From positions 1 through 64,000 of the forward strand of contig REAZ01000009.1 of the NCBI GenBank assembly GCA_004294445.1: a stretch of 64,000 nucleotides of DNA, read 5' to 3'. The translations under genes and the position numbers were made by a program. How positions within the stretch are numbered: position 1 is the first letter of the stretch; each line of letters starts with the position of its first letter. The notes below the pieces were generated by a model that was not told the origin of the DNA, made no database searches, and saw only the letters and a program-made list of their open reading frames with translations. The DNA comes from Cytophagales bacterium (GTDB taxonomy: Bacteria > Bacteroidota > Bacteroidia > Cytophagales > Thermoflexibacteraceae). Of the stretch, positions 1 to 7,902 are shown piece after piece.

Positions 1-1
1 T

Positions 2-139
2 CTAAGCTACCATGAGTTAAGTGAAACTTTTTTGGTACAGTACGGCAAGATACGTTATTTTTACGTATTGAAACGGGTTTCTGGGTGGCTAAGCAGAACG
101 GGGGAAGAATGTCATAAAAAGATTCATAAACAAGACTAA
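2..139 (+). CDS. 3' end of an unidentified gene (45 codons, 5' truncated)
   Basis: The frame is open from the window edge to a TAA at 137-139. The 45 visible residues are basic and aromatic-rich and end GEECHKKIHKQD. The next gene starts one base after this stop, which suggests co-transcription and perhaps translational coupling. The family cannot be told from so short a tail. The tight pairing with a cytosolic DUF4262-like gene would fit a toxin tail followed by an immunity gene, but that is speculation. Confidence 0.45.
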   Translation, partial: LSYHELSETFLVQYGKIRYFYVLKRVSGWLSRTGEECHKKIHKQD

Positions 140-140
140 T

Positions 141-863
141 ATGGAAAAACTTACATTTCATAATATAATAGCTAATAATATTAGAGTAAATGGTTATCAT
201 TTGACCATTGTTAATAGCAATCTATTACCACGTTATGCTTATACAATAGGTTTGACTAACACATTAGGCTTTGAGTTAATGTTTGCAGGAGGTATGAATT
301 ATTATTACAAGGAAGTAGCAAGTATTATCTATCAAATAACAGAAAACTTTAAAAATACAAATAGTATTGATTCTATATTTGAAATAGAGTCAGGCATTTT
401 TTCAATTTTGAAAGTACATGAAAGTTGGAGTAAATTGATGGCTTTGGGAGTTTATGATTATTTTAATAAAACAGATATAAATATTTTTCAAATTTTACCA
501 AATGCAACAAACTTATCCCTTGACATTCCTGATATGAGTTTAGACTATGATTTGGTTAGAAACTCGGTATGGCAATACCTAAAACACGAATGGCAATATA
601 GTTTACCAGAGGACTCTAAAATTACTACAAATACCGATGCATTATTTGGAAAGAAAATCAAAGAAATAGCGAGATGGGAGATAAATGAATGGGAGGGATT
701 TACAGAAAATGGTAATCAGGTAGATGAAAATAATATGAGAGTATTACCTTTATCTGTAATACTCTCAATAGATACATCTATGATGGATGTGATAGACTTA
801 GGTGTTGGGAAAGGTATTTGGCGTGATGAGAGTAGTAATTGGACATGGATAGAATGGGGGTAG
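141..863 (+). CDS. DUF4262-like protein
   Basis: 240 residues with no signal peptide or membrane segment, so probably cytosolic. Residues about 20-60 contain the pattern YAYTIGLTNTLGFELMFAG, which resembles the start of the DUF4262 family (Y-x-YTIGL, then a hydrophobic strand). The C-terminus is rich in W and acidic residues. It starts one base after the stop of the preceding partial gene, so the two probably share a transcript. DUF4262 proteins have no firm function, and some sit beside toxin genes. Codon choice is more A/T-rich than in the monooxygenase gene that follows. Confidence 0.55.
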   Translation: MEKLTFHNIIANNIRVNGYHLTIVNSNLLPRYAYTIGLTNTLGFELMFAGGMNYYYKEVASIIYQITENFKNTNSIDSIFEIESGIFSILKVHESWSKLMALGVYDYFNKTDINIFQILPNATNLSLDIPDMSLDYDLVRNSVWQYLKHEWQYSLPEDSKITTNTDALFGKKIKEIARWEINEWEGFTENGNQVDENNMRVLPLSVILSIDTSMMDVIDLGVGKGIWRDESSNWTWIEWG

Positions 864-1072
864 CAGGATAGGAATTATGCAGGAGAGCAGAGATTATTGG
901 AAGTGTTGTTTCTTTGAAAATACTTTTTAAGCTTGCGCCTCTTACGCAAAACGGGGGAAAACAAACATGCTTATATTTACAGAGTAAAATTAGAAAACAC
1001 AAGGTAATTAAATATTGCGTCCCTCGTTTTTCGGCAAAATAACCTAAAGGATAGGACTTCCGAAAAAAAATG

Positions 1073-1080
1073 TATCTTTG
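1073..1080 (+). promoter_or_regulatory. -7 box TATCTTTG upstream of the monooxygenase
   Basis: This exactly matches the Bacteroidota sigma-ABfr -7 consensus TAnnTTTG. No clear TTTG -33 element lies 19-21 bases upstream. Transcription would begin near 1085-1088, which makes the ATG at 1117 the most likely start of the next gene. Confidence 0.5.
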
Positions 1081-1116
1081 CGTATGCGAAAAATTACCTT
1101 AAATTCAGATGAAAAA

Positions 1117-2442
1117 ATGTCTTCCAAACATACTCTAAAAGTCTGTATTATCGGGGCAGGCTCGTCGGGAATAGCAGCGGCAAAGGTGCTAAAACAACAT
1201 GGCGTAGCTTTTGACTGCTACGAAAAAGGCTCGGCTATCGGGGGAAATTGGCGTTATCAGAACGACAATGGTATGTCGTCTGCCTATTTGTCTTTGCACA
1301 TCAATACTTCGAAATCAATGATGGCTTATTCAGATTTTCCTATGCCCGAAGCGTATCCCGCTTTCCCGCATCACAGCCTCATTTTGCAATATTTTGAAGC
1401 ATATATCGACCACTTTGACATCAGAAAATACATCATTTTTAATACGGGTGTTCAGGAAGTCAAGCGAAATAATGACGGTACTTATACAGTTATTACAGAC
1501 CAAGGCAACTCTGAAACCTACAAAGCGGTCATAGTCGCTAATGGTCATCATTGGAATCCTCGCTATCCTGAACCTGCTTTCAAGGGCAATTTTAAGGGTG
1601 AAATCTTGCATTCGCATTATTATAAAACACCTGATGTTTTGAATCATAAAAATGTATTGGTGGTAGGTGTGGGAAATTCTGCTGTGGACATTGCTTGTGA
1701 GGCGGCGCGCTTGCACACAGGTAAGGTTTTTATTTCCACAAGGAGTGGTGCGTATATTTTGCCTAATTACATTTATGGTATCCCGTTTGACACTTTGGCA
1801 CACCCGCTTGTTTCATACTTACCTTTGTTTTTTCAGAGAATAATCCTGAATATAGCCTTATTTCTGGCGCGCGGCAGGCAGGAAGCGTATGGAATGCCCA
1901 AGCCAAAGCGACCTATTCTGAGTGAACACCCTACCAACTCACAGGATTTGCTCAACTTAGTGGGGCGCGGCAAGGTAAATATCAAGCCAAACATTGCAGA
2001 GTTGCTGGGCGAAGAAGTCCTTTTCGAAGATGGCACAAAAGAAAAAATAGACATCATTGTCTATTGTACGGGCTATAAAATTACGTTCCCCTTCTTCAAA
2101 GACAGTTCGTTTGATGGGCTAAAATTGGAAGAAAACAATGATTTACAACTTTATCAGCGCGTAGTTCACCCCGAATTTGATAATTTGTTTTTCTTGGGCT
2201 TAGTGCAGCCTTTGGGAGCTATCATGCCTTTGGCGGAGGTGCAGTCCGAATGGATAGCCAAACTGCTTACCAAGGAGGTAAAACTGCCGAGCAAGGAGGC
2301 AATGCAAGCCGCTATTCAGAAAGAGCGAAAGAAAATAAAAGAACGCTATAAAGACTCTCCTCGCCATACGATTCAGGTCGATTTTTTCCCCTATAAGCAC
2401 CTTATCCAAAGAGAAATAAAGCGTATGAAAGTAAAAAGCTAA
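1117..2442 (+). CDS. Flavin-containing monooxygenase (FMO family)
   Basis: 441 residues from ATG 1117. An upstream TTG (1078) and ATG (1084) are in frame but overlap or abut a -7 promoter box. The protein has an FAD-binding Rossmann motif GAGSSG at residues 13-18, then YEKGSAIGGNW. It also has the FMO fingerprint FKGEILHSHYY near residue 160 and a second, NADPH-binding motif GVGNSA near 180. FMOs oxygenate nucleophilic N, S or C atoms of small molecules, and the family also contains Baeyer-Villiger enzymes. The substrate is unknown. Its stop codon lies inside a 40-bp copy of the thyA 3' end, which suggests a recombination junction at its 3' edge. Confidence 0.85.
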   Translation: MSSKHTLKVCIIGAGSSGIAAAKVLKQHGVAFDCYEKGSAIGGNWRYQNDNGMSSAYLSLHINTSKSMMAYSDFPMPEAYPAFPHHSLILQYFEAYIDHFDIRKYIIFNTGVQEVKRNNDGTYTVITDQGNSETYKAVIVANGHHWNPRYPEPAFKGNFKGEILHSHYYKTPDVLNHKNVLVVGVGNSAVDIACEAARLHTGKVFISTRSGAYILPNYIYGIPFDTLAHPLVSYLPLFFQRIILNIALFLARGRQEAYGMPKPKRPILSEHPTNSQDLLNLVGRGKVNIKPNIAELLGEEVLFEDGTKEKIDIIVYCTGYKITFPFFKDSSFDGLKLEENNDLQLYQRVVHPEFDNLFFLGLVQPLGAIMPLAEVQSEWIAKLLTKEVKLPSKEAMQAAIQKERKKIKERYKDSPRHTIQVDFFPYKHLIQREIKRMKVKS

Positions 2443-2477
2443 ATCGCAACTGCCGCCCTAATATGCGGATGTGGATT
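2438..2477. repeat. Left direct repeat: copy of the thyA 3' end
   Basis: This 40-bp stretch matches 10391-10430 at 37 of 40 positions, and all three differences are transitions. On the minus strand it encodes [12 protein letters not shown] and a stop, the last codons of thymidylate synthase. Homology ends sharply just upstream of that peptide, so it is a tail copy and not a second thyA gene. The pair brackets the whole 2478-10390 module and looks like the attachment-site duplication left when an element enters the 3' end of a gene. Confidence 0.75.
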
Positions 2478-2744
2478 GCCGACCACTGACACATTGATTA
2501 CAAAACTGATACAACTTTCCATAAACTTTCTTTCTTAAATACTTGTTTATCAAGTTTTTATATTTGAAAATTTGTTAAATGTATTTATTTTTGAATAACA
2601 ATTTCTATAAACATAAGCAAAGTAATTACGGGGAAAGATGTAGGAAAATAGAAGAAAGTTATTTTTGAAAGAAAATCATATTTACTTTCTTATTTTTATT
2701 TTTACTTTTGTATGTGAGTGTGTAATCATTTATAAAAAAAAATA
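2478..2744. other. Intergenic leader of the glycan module
   Basis: A 267-bp A+T-rich stretch between the thyA-tail repeat and the split transketolase. It holds a -7 box at 2703-2710. I found no open frame that resembles a gene, no integrase fragment and no stable terminator hairpin. Confidence 0.4.
2703..2710 (+). promoter_or_regulatory. -7 box TACTTTTG upstream of the glycan module
   Basis: It matches TAnnTTTG and lies 34 bases before the ATG at 2745. No convincing -33 element is seen. It would drive the co-oriented run from 2745 to 9883. Confidence 0.5.
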
Positions 2745-3533
2745 ATGCAAAGCTACCCAGAAATACAAAGAAATTTACGTACAAAAATATTAACCATGTA
2801 TAAGCGTGCCAATGCAGGGCATATTGCTTGTTCTTTGAGTTGTATTGATTTAATGATAGCCTCGTTGATTTTAGAAAAGACAGAGGACGAACAGTTTATT
2901 CTCTCTAAGGGACACGCTGCCGTGGCTTTGTATGTAAGTTTGAATTACTTAGGTGAAATTAGTGATGAGGAACTGCTCACTTTTTACACAGACGGCACGC
3001 GCCTCTCCGCACACCCCTCTGCCAATAAGTTTAAAAATATTCCCTTTGCTTTAGGCTCTTTGGGACATGGCTTACCTATTGCGGCGGGCATCGCAAAAGC
3101 AAATAAAATACTAAAAAACAACGATTTTTGTTATGTACTCATGTCAGATGGCGAAACAAACGAAGGCACTACTTGGGAGGCGATGCACTTTGCTGTTAAA
3201 AATCAGTTAGATAACCTAATTGTAATGATTGATAAAAATCGTGTGCAAGGTTTTGGTTATTTACAAGATGTACTCGGAGATACCGCCAACCCAAAAGTAT
3301 GGAAAGAAATCGGTTTTGAAGTACATGAAACAGGTGGGCATGATGTAGCCCAAATTAGAAATACTATCCAGCACATAAAAAGCCACCAAAATAAAAAGCC
3401 ACGCGTTATTATTGCCAATACTATCAAGGGCAAGGGAGTAAGCTACATGGAAAATACTATAGATTGGCATTATTTGCCTATGAATGATGAGCAATACCAA
3501 CTTGCCTTAAAAGAAGTAAATCACCAAAAATAA
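2745..3533 (+). CDS. Transketolase, N-terminal (TPP-binding) subunit
   Basis: 262 residues, about half of a full transketolase. Visible family motifs are SKGHAAVALY near residue 58, GSLGHGLPIAAG near 105, and the thiamine-diphosphate/Mg signature SDGETNEGTTWEA followed by MIDKN near 135-165. The C-terminal half is encoded by the next gene, 9 bases downstream. Together they should form a heteromeric transketolase that moves a two-carbon ketol unit between sugars. The setting among sugar-epimerase, glycosyltransferase and methyltransferase genes suggests a role in making an unusual surface sugar more than in central pentose metabolism; that is inference. Confidence 0.88.
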   Translation: MQSYPEIQRNLRTKILTMYKRANAGHIACSLSCIDLMIASLILEKTEDEQFILSKGHAAVALYVSLNYLGEISDEELLTFYTDGTRLSAHPSANKFKNIPFALGSLGHGLPIAAGIAKANKILKNNDFCYVLMSDGETNEGTTWEAMHFAVKNQLDNLIVMIDKNRVQGFGYLQDVLGDTANPKVWKEIGFEVHETGGHDVAQIRNTIQHIKSHQNKKPRVIIANTIKGKGVSYMENTIDWHYLPMNDEQYQLALKEVNHQK

Positions 3534-3542
3534 ACTAAGAAA

Positions 3543-4439
3543 ATGCGTAATCTATTTTCTAAAAAAATACAAGAAGTTGTTTTACAAGACGAAAAAATTA
3601 TATTTGTTACTGGTGATTTAGGATATAACGCCTTGGAAAACTTGCGCAATAGTATCCCTGATAGATTTATCAATGCAGGAGTCGCAGAGCAAAACATGAT
3701 AGGCATGGCAGCAGGATTGGCATACAAAGGGTTCAAAGTTTTTTGCTATAGCATTGCTCCTTTTATTACTTATCGTTGCTTGGAACAAATAAGATTGGAC
3801 GTTTGCATTCATAAATTACCTGTTTTTATCGTGGGTAATGGGGGCGGCTACGGTTACGGTATTATGGGGGCTACGCATCACGCCATCGAAGATTTGGCTT
3901 GCCTGAGCAGCCTACCGAATATAGATTGTTGGATACCCAATATTGATGATGACGTGCCTTTTGTGATAGATGAAATATTAAAAAATAAAAAACCTGCTTA
4001 TTTGCGTTTGGGAAAAAATGTAAAAAATCCCTTTGGAACTCCCCCCGAAATTATCTCCCAATTAAAAAAATCTCCTCAACCCAGAGTAACTATTATTTCG
4101 CAGGGTGCAGTTACACAGAACGTGATAGAGGCCACAGAAAATAGTTCAGACATAGATATTTTTACCGTCAGCAAGTTACCTTTGTTAGAAATTCCTATTA
4201 ATCTCAAGCAAAGTATTTTACAGTCTAAAAAGCTACTTATCGTGGAAGAGCACGTATTTAGAGGTGGGCTATCGGAGAATGTAAGTCTAAAATTATTGGA
4301 AAACAACATTCAGTTGGACAAATTTAAGGCTCTGTATGCTTTGGGCTACCCTAATGAGCTATATGGTAGCCAATCCTATCATCAAAAAATTTCGGGATTG
4401 GACAAAGAAAATATTTTAAAAGTTTTGACTGAATTATAA
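3543..4439 (+). CDS. Transketolase, C-terminal subunit
   Basis: 298 residues covering the pyrimidine-binding and C-terminal domains. It has the catalytic-glutamate pattern NAGVAEQNMIGMAAGLA near residues 40-56, then the SIAPFITYRCLEQIR helix and the HHAIEDLACL stretch typical of the family. The C-terminal domain carries VEEHVFRGGL near residue 235. It starts 9 bases after the N-terminal subunit stop and ends 1 base before the next start, so it is clearly in one operon. Split transketolases are common in Bacteroidota, archaea and secondary-metabolite clusters. Confidence 0.88.
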   Translation: MRNLFSKKIQEVVLQDEKIIFVTGDLGYNALENLRNSIPDRFINAGVAEQNMIGMAAGLAYKGFKVFCYSIAPFITYRCLEQIRLDVCIHKLPVFIVGNGGGYGYGIMGATHHAIEDLACLSSLPNIDCWIPNIDDDVPFVIDEILKNKKPAYLRLGKNVKNPFGTPPEIISQLKKSPQPRVTIISQGAVTQNVIEATENSSDIDIFTVSKLPLLEIPINLKQSILQSKKLLIVEEHVFRGGLSENVSLKLLENNIQLDKFKALYALGYPNELYGSQSYHQKISGLDKENILKVLTEL

Positions 4440-4440
4440 C

Positions 4441-6417
4441 ATGACTATTGAGCAAAAAATAAAAGCCTTAGAAGGTCCTATCTTAATTTTTGGAGCAAGC
4501 GGTTTTGTTGGGGCAAATTTATTAGAAAAGATTTTAGCGATACGCAAAGATTGTTACGCAGTTACGCATAACTACAGGGCGGCTTGGCGTTTGAAATTAT
4601 TAGAAATAAGCCCTGAAAACATTGTTTTTTGCGATATTTCTTATAAAAACTCCGTCAAAGATGTTTTTGATACCTACCAAGCCAAAACTGTTTTTAACTT
4701 GGCTGCTTATGGTGCTTATTCCAAGCAAAATAATACAAATTTGATTTATGAAACCAATGTAGTTGGTTTGCTTAATACCTTAGAAGCGTGTTTGCAAAGA
4801 AATATTAAAGCCTACATACACGCAGGGAGTAGCTCCGAGTATGGTTTTAATTGTGAAAACCCAAAGGAAGATGACAGACTTTTGCCGAACAGTCATTATG
4901 CAGTTTCAAAAGTTTCTGCCAATTATTTGATTAAGTTTTATGCAGATGTGCATAAGCTACCCACACTTAACCTGCGACTATATTCCATCTACGGTGCTTG
5001 GGAAGAGCCAGACCGATTAATTCCACGCCTGATTGAGAAGGCACAACAAGGCTCTTTGCCGCCTTTGGTGAATCCTTCTATTAGCCGAGATTTTGTCTAT
5101 ATTGATGACTGCGTAGAGGCTTTTTTGGATGCCGCTTTGCACATCAAACCAGAATTTTATGGCGAGTCTATTAACATAGGTACAGGGCGGAAAACTACAC
5201 TCAAAGAATTGGTAGATGTTACCATCAGTGCATTTGATTTGAGTTTGCAAGCCCAGTGGGGGAGTATGCCCAATAGGAAATGGGATTTGGAAAATTGGTA
5301 CGGAAATTACGAAAAAGCGGAATCTACGATAAGTTGGCAACCTAAAACTTCTCTTAAAGACGGCTTACAAAAATATGCTCAATGGCAGAAAAATATTGAT
5401 TATCAAGAAAAACTGCTGCCTTTTTTTGAGAATCCCGCCAAATTAAACAAACTTTCCTACATTGTTGCGTGCTATAAAGACGAGCAAGCAATTCCTTTTA
5501 TGTATGAAAGATTGGTAAAAGCGAGCCAAAAAATGAATGTGCAGTATGAGATTATTTTTGTCAATGACTGCTCGCCCGATAATACACAAGAGGTAGTTGA
5601 GGAAATTTGTACCAAAGATACCAATGTCATTGCTATCACACACTCTCGTAATTTTGGTTCTCAATCAGCTTTTTCAAGCGGAATGGAAATATCCTCTGGC
5701 GATGCAGTGGTACTGATGGACGGAGATTTGCAAGACCCGCCCGAAGTGATTCCTGCTATGTATGAAAAGTGGTTGGAAGGTTACGAAGTCGTCTATGGGC
5801 GGAGAGTAAAAAGAGAAATGTCTCAATTTATGAACTTTGTCTATAAGTTTTTTTACCGAATATTCAGTTATTTATCTTATATCAAAATTCCTAAAGATGC
5901 AGGTGATTTTTCTGTGATAGACAGAAAAGTGGTCAATGAATTGATAAAACTGCCAGAAAAAGAGCAGTTTTTAAGAGGCTTGCGAGCTTGGGTAGGCTTC
6001 AAACAAATAGGTGTAGATTACCTAAGACCTGAAAGAATGTTTGGTGTTTCAACTAATAACTGGTACAAAAATATAGGGTGGGCAAAAAAAGCTATCTTTT
6101 CCTTTAGTTTTTTCCCCTTAGAAGTGTTGAGTTATACAGGTTTTATTATCACTTCTTTGGCATTTTTGGGACTCCTATTTCAAGTGATTTATAAAGTAAT
6201 ATACCCCGATATTCCTCATGGTATTACTACGATTATTGTCTTAGTTTTGCTCTTTGGCGGTATTCAAATCATGGCTATTTCTGTTATTGGAGAATATGTA
6301 GCCAAAATATTTGAAGAAACGAAAGGAAGACCTAAATTTATACGAAAATCTATTATTTATAAAGGCAAAAAAATAGATAGTACGGCAAAAAATGATACAT
6401 TATTTAAAAATCATTAA
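4441..6417 (+). CDS. Fusion: NAD-dependent sugar epimerase/dehydratase + GT2 membrane glycosyltransferase
   Basis: 658 residues forming two enzymes in one chain. Residues 1 to about 320 are an extended short-chain dehydrogenase: NAD motif GASGFVG at 18-24, active-site serines in GSSSEYGF near 129-136, and catalytic Y153xxxK157. From about 337 follows a GT2 domain of the DPM1/ArnC/GtrB type, with VNDCSPD at 374-380 and the metal/nucleotide site DGDLQDPPE at 427-435. Two transmembrane helices follow near 558-582 and 595-617. The likely job is to make an NDP-sugar and pass it to a polyprenyl-phosphate carrier. The reading frame is continuous, with no sign of frameshift. The fusion is unusual, because these are normally separate proteins. 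Confidence 0.85.
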   Translation: MTIEQKIKALEGPILIFGASGFVGANLLEKILAIRKDCYAVTHNYRAAWRLKLLEISPENIVFCDISYKNSVKDVFDTYQAKTVFNLAAYGAYSKQNNTNLIYETNVVGLLNTLEACLQRNIKAYIHAGSSSEYGFNCENPKEDDRLLPNSHYAVSKVSANYLIKFYADVHKLPTLNLRLYSIYGAWEEPDRLIPRLIEKAQQGSLPPLVNPSISRDFVYIDDCVEAFLDAALHIKPEFYGESINIGTGRKTTLKELVDVTISAFDLSLQAQWGSMPNRKWDLENWYGNYEKAESTISWQPKTSLKDGLQKYAQWQKNIDYQEKLLPFFENPAKLNKLSYIVACYKDEQAIPFMYERLVKASQKMNVQYEIIFVNDCSPDNTQEVVEEICTKDTNVIAITHSRNFGSQSAFSSGMEISSGDAVVLMDGDLQDPPEVIPAMYEKWLEGYEVVYGRRVKREMSQFMNFVYKFFYRIFSYLSYIKIPKDAGDFSVIDRKVVNELIKLPEKEQFLRGLRAWVGFKQIGVDYLRPERMFGVSTNNWYKNIGWAKKAIFSFSFFPLEVLSYTGFIITSLAFLGLLFQVIYKVIYPDIPHGITTIIVLVLLFGGIQIMAISVIGEYVAKIFEETKGRPKFIRKSIIYKGKKIDSTAKNDTLFKNH

Positions 6418-6440
6418 TTCTAAATCATAAAAATTCTAAG

Positions 6441-7178
6441 ATGGGCAAAGAACAATTTCAGCCGATAGCCAATACTTCACCAGATACTACGCTGAACAAA
6501 CTTAAGTTTTTTGGTAGAATGTTGTTAGATTTTCAAATTTTATCTATTTATCAGCACGTAAAAAAGATTGCCCCAAAAATGCAAGGTAAAGTCCTTGACG
6601 TTGGCTGTGGAGATAGCCCATACAAGCATTTACTTAGCCCAGCAGTAGAATATAAAGGCATAGATGTCAATATTGCAGATGATTTTAAGTATAAAAATAG
6701 CAATGTGATTCTTTTTGATGGAAAGCATATTCCATTCGAAGATAATACATTTGACGGAATAATATGTACTGAGGTTTTAGAACACTGCGAAGACTTCAAA
6801 ACACTCGTAGATGAAATGTATAGAGTATGTAAAAAAGGAGCTATTGGTGTAATTACGATACCTTGGAGTGCAAGATATCACTATATTCCTTATGACTATT
6901 TTAGATATACGCCAAGCACACTCAAAAATATGTTCTCGTCTTTCAGTGAAGCAGAAGTGCTAAGCAGAGGCACGGATATTAATGCTATTTGCTCAAAAAT
7001 TGTAGTTTTGTTTTTCAGAAATCTCACAAATTTCGGCAATCCTCTTACATTTTTGTTGGCATTATTATTCAGTCCTATTATCTTACTGCCTGCCGTCATC
7101 ATCAGTCATATAGCACTCTATTTTTCTATTGGCTCGCAGGACGACCCTTTGGGCTACACTATTTATATAAAAAAATAA
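6441..7178 (+). CDS. Class I SAM-dependent methyltransferase with hydrophobic C-terminus
   Basis: 245 residues. The SAM-binding motif I is VLDVGCGDSPYKHLL near residues 51-65, followed by an acidic residue in GIDVN. Motif IV-like FDGIICTEVLEH lies near 107-118. The last 45 residues contain a strongly hydrophobic stretch (about 205-235) that may anchor it to the membrane. It lies 23 bases after the epimerase/GT2 fusion and 4 bases before a second methyltransferase. In this setting it probably methylates a sugar or lipid-linked glycan; the target is unknown. Confidence 0.75.
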   Translation: MGKEQFQPIANTSPDTTLNKLKFFGRMLLDFQILSIYQHVKKIAPKMQGKVLDVGCGDSPYKHLLSPAVEYKGIDVNIADDFKYKNSNVILFDGKHIPFEDNTFDGIICTEVLEHCEDFKTLVDEMYRVCKKGAIGVITIPWSARYHYIPYDYFRYTPSTLKNMFSSFSEAEVLSRGTDINAICSKIVVLFFRNLTNFGNPLTFLLALLFSPIILLPAVIISHIALYFSIGSQDDPLGYTIYIKK

Positions 7179-7182
7179 AATA

Positions 7183-7902
7183 ATGAAAAAAGTAAAAGAC
7201 GATAGAGGTTATAGTCAAATCTACAAAGAAAGTGCCGCCGTACCTATTCGTATGGAAAGGCGTTGTGATTACATGATAGGGCAAATGCCAAAACTCTCAG
7301 CAAAGCATACTATTTTGGAGATAGGCTGCGGCACGGGCGAAGTAGCCTTTATGATGGCAAAAAAAATCCCTGCTATGGTTGTAGGCACAGATTTGTGCGA
7401 ACCTTTTATAGAACTTGCTAATCAGACCTATCAGTTGCCCAATCTCTCTTATAGTATATTAGATTTTAATGATGATGCCCAAATACAAGCCTTAGCCGTT
7501 CAGAAGTTTGATTATATTGTGGGTAATGGTATTTTGCACCATTTGTATCATCATTTGGACAATACCTTAGAGAGGTTCAAAAAATTATTAAACCACGGGG
7601 GAAAAATTATTTTTATTGAGCCTAATATTTACAATCCGTACATTGCAGCCATATTTCAAATACCATTTCTGCGTAAATGGGCAAGTTTGGAGCCTGACGA
7701 AATGGCATTTTCTCCCACATTCATCAAAGAAAAATTGGTAGCTCATGGTTATCAAAATATTGATATTGAATTCAAAGATTTTTTACTGCCCAATACGCCC
7801 AAAGTATTGATACAGCCTATCATTACTATTGGCGATGTGGTTGAGAAAATTCCTGTTCTCAAAGCAGTTTCCCAATCTATTTTTATAAATGCCTCTATCT
7901 AA
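7183..7902 (+). CDS. Class I SAM-dependent methyltransferase
   Basis: 239 residues. Motif I is ILEIGCGTGEVAFMMA near residues 44-59, with the ribose-binding acid in GTDLCEPF. The post-II pattern FDYIVGNGILHHLYHH is near 107-122. The fold is soluble with no membrane segment. It is not obviously a paralogue of the preceding methyltransferase: the motif neighbourhoods differ and it lacks the hydrophobic tail. The 3' end overlaps the next gene's first possible ATG by 14 bases, showing a tightly packed operon. Confidence 0.75.
   Translation: MKKVKDDRGYSQIYKESAAVPIRMERRCDYMIGQMPKLSAKHTILEIGCGTGEVAFMMAKKIPAMVVGTDLCEPFIELANQTYQLPNLSYSILDFNDDAQIQALAVQKFDYIVGNGILHHLYHHLDNTLERFKKLLNHGGKIIFIEPNIYNPYIAAIFQIPFLRKWASLEPDEMAFSPTFIKEKLVAHGYQNIDIEFKDFLLPNTPKVLIQPIITIGDVVEKIPVLKAVSQSIFINASI

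Noticed and set aside
1330-1803. 157-codon minus-strand frame inside the monooxygenase
   Set aside because: Shadow of a well-supported gene; no signature and no plausible promoter.
2438-2477. Reading the thyA-like 40 bp as a terminator of the monooxygenase gene
   Set aside because: It has no hairpin or T tract, and it encodes the exact thymidylate synthase C-terminus in the antisense frame, which a terminator would not explain.
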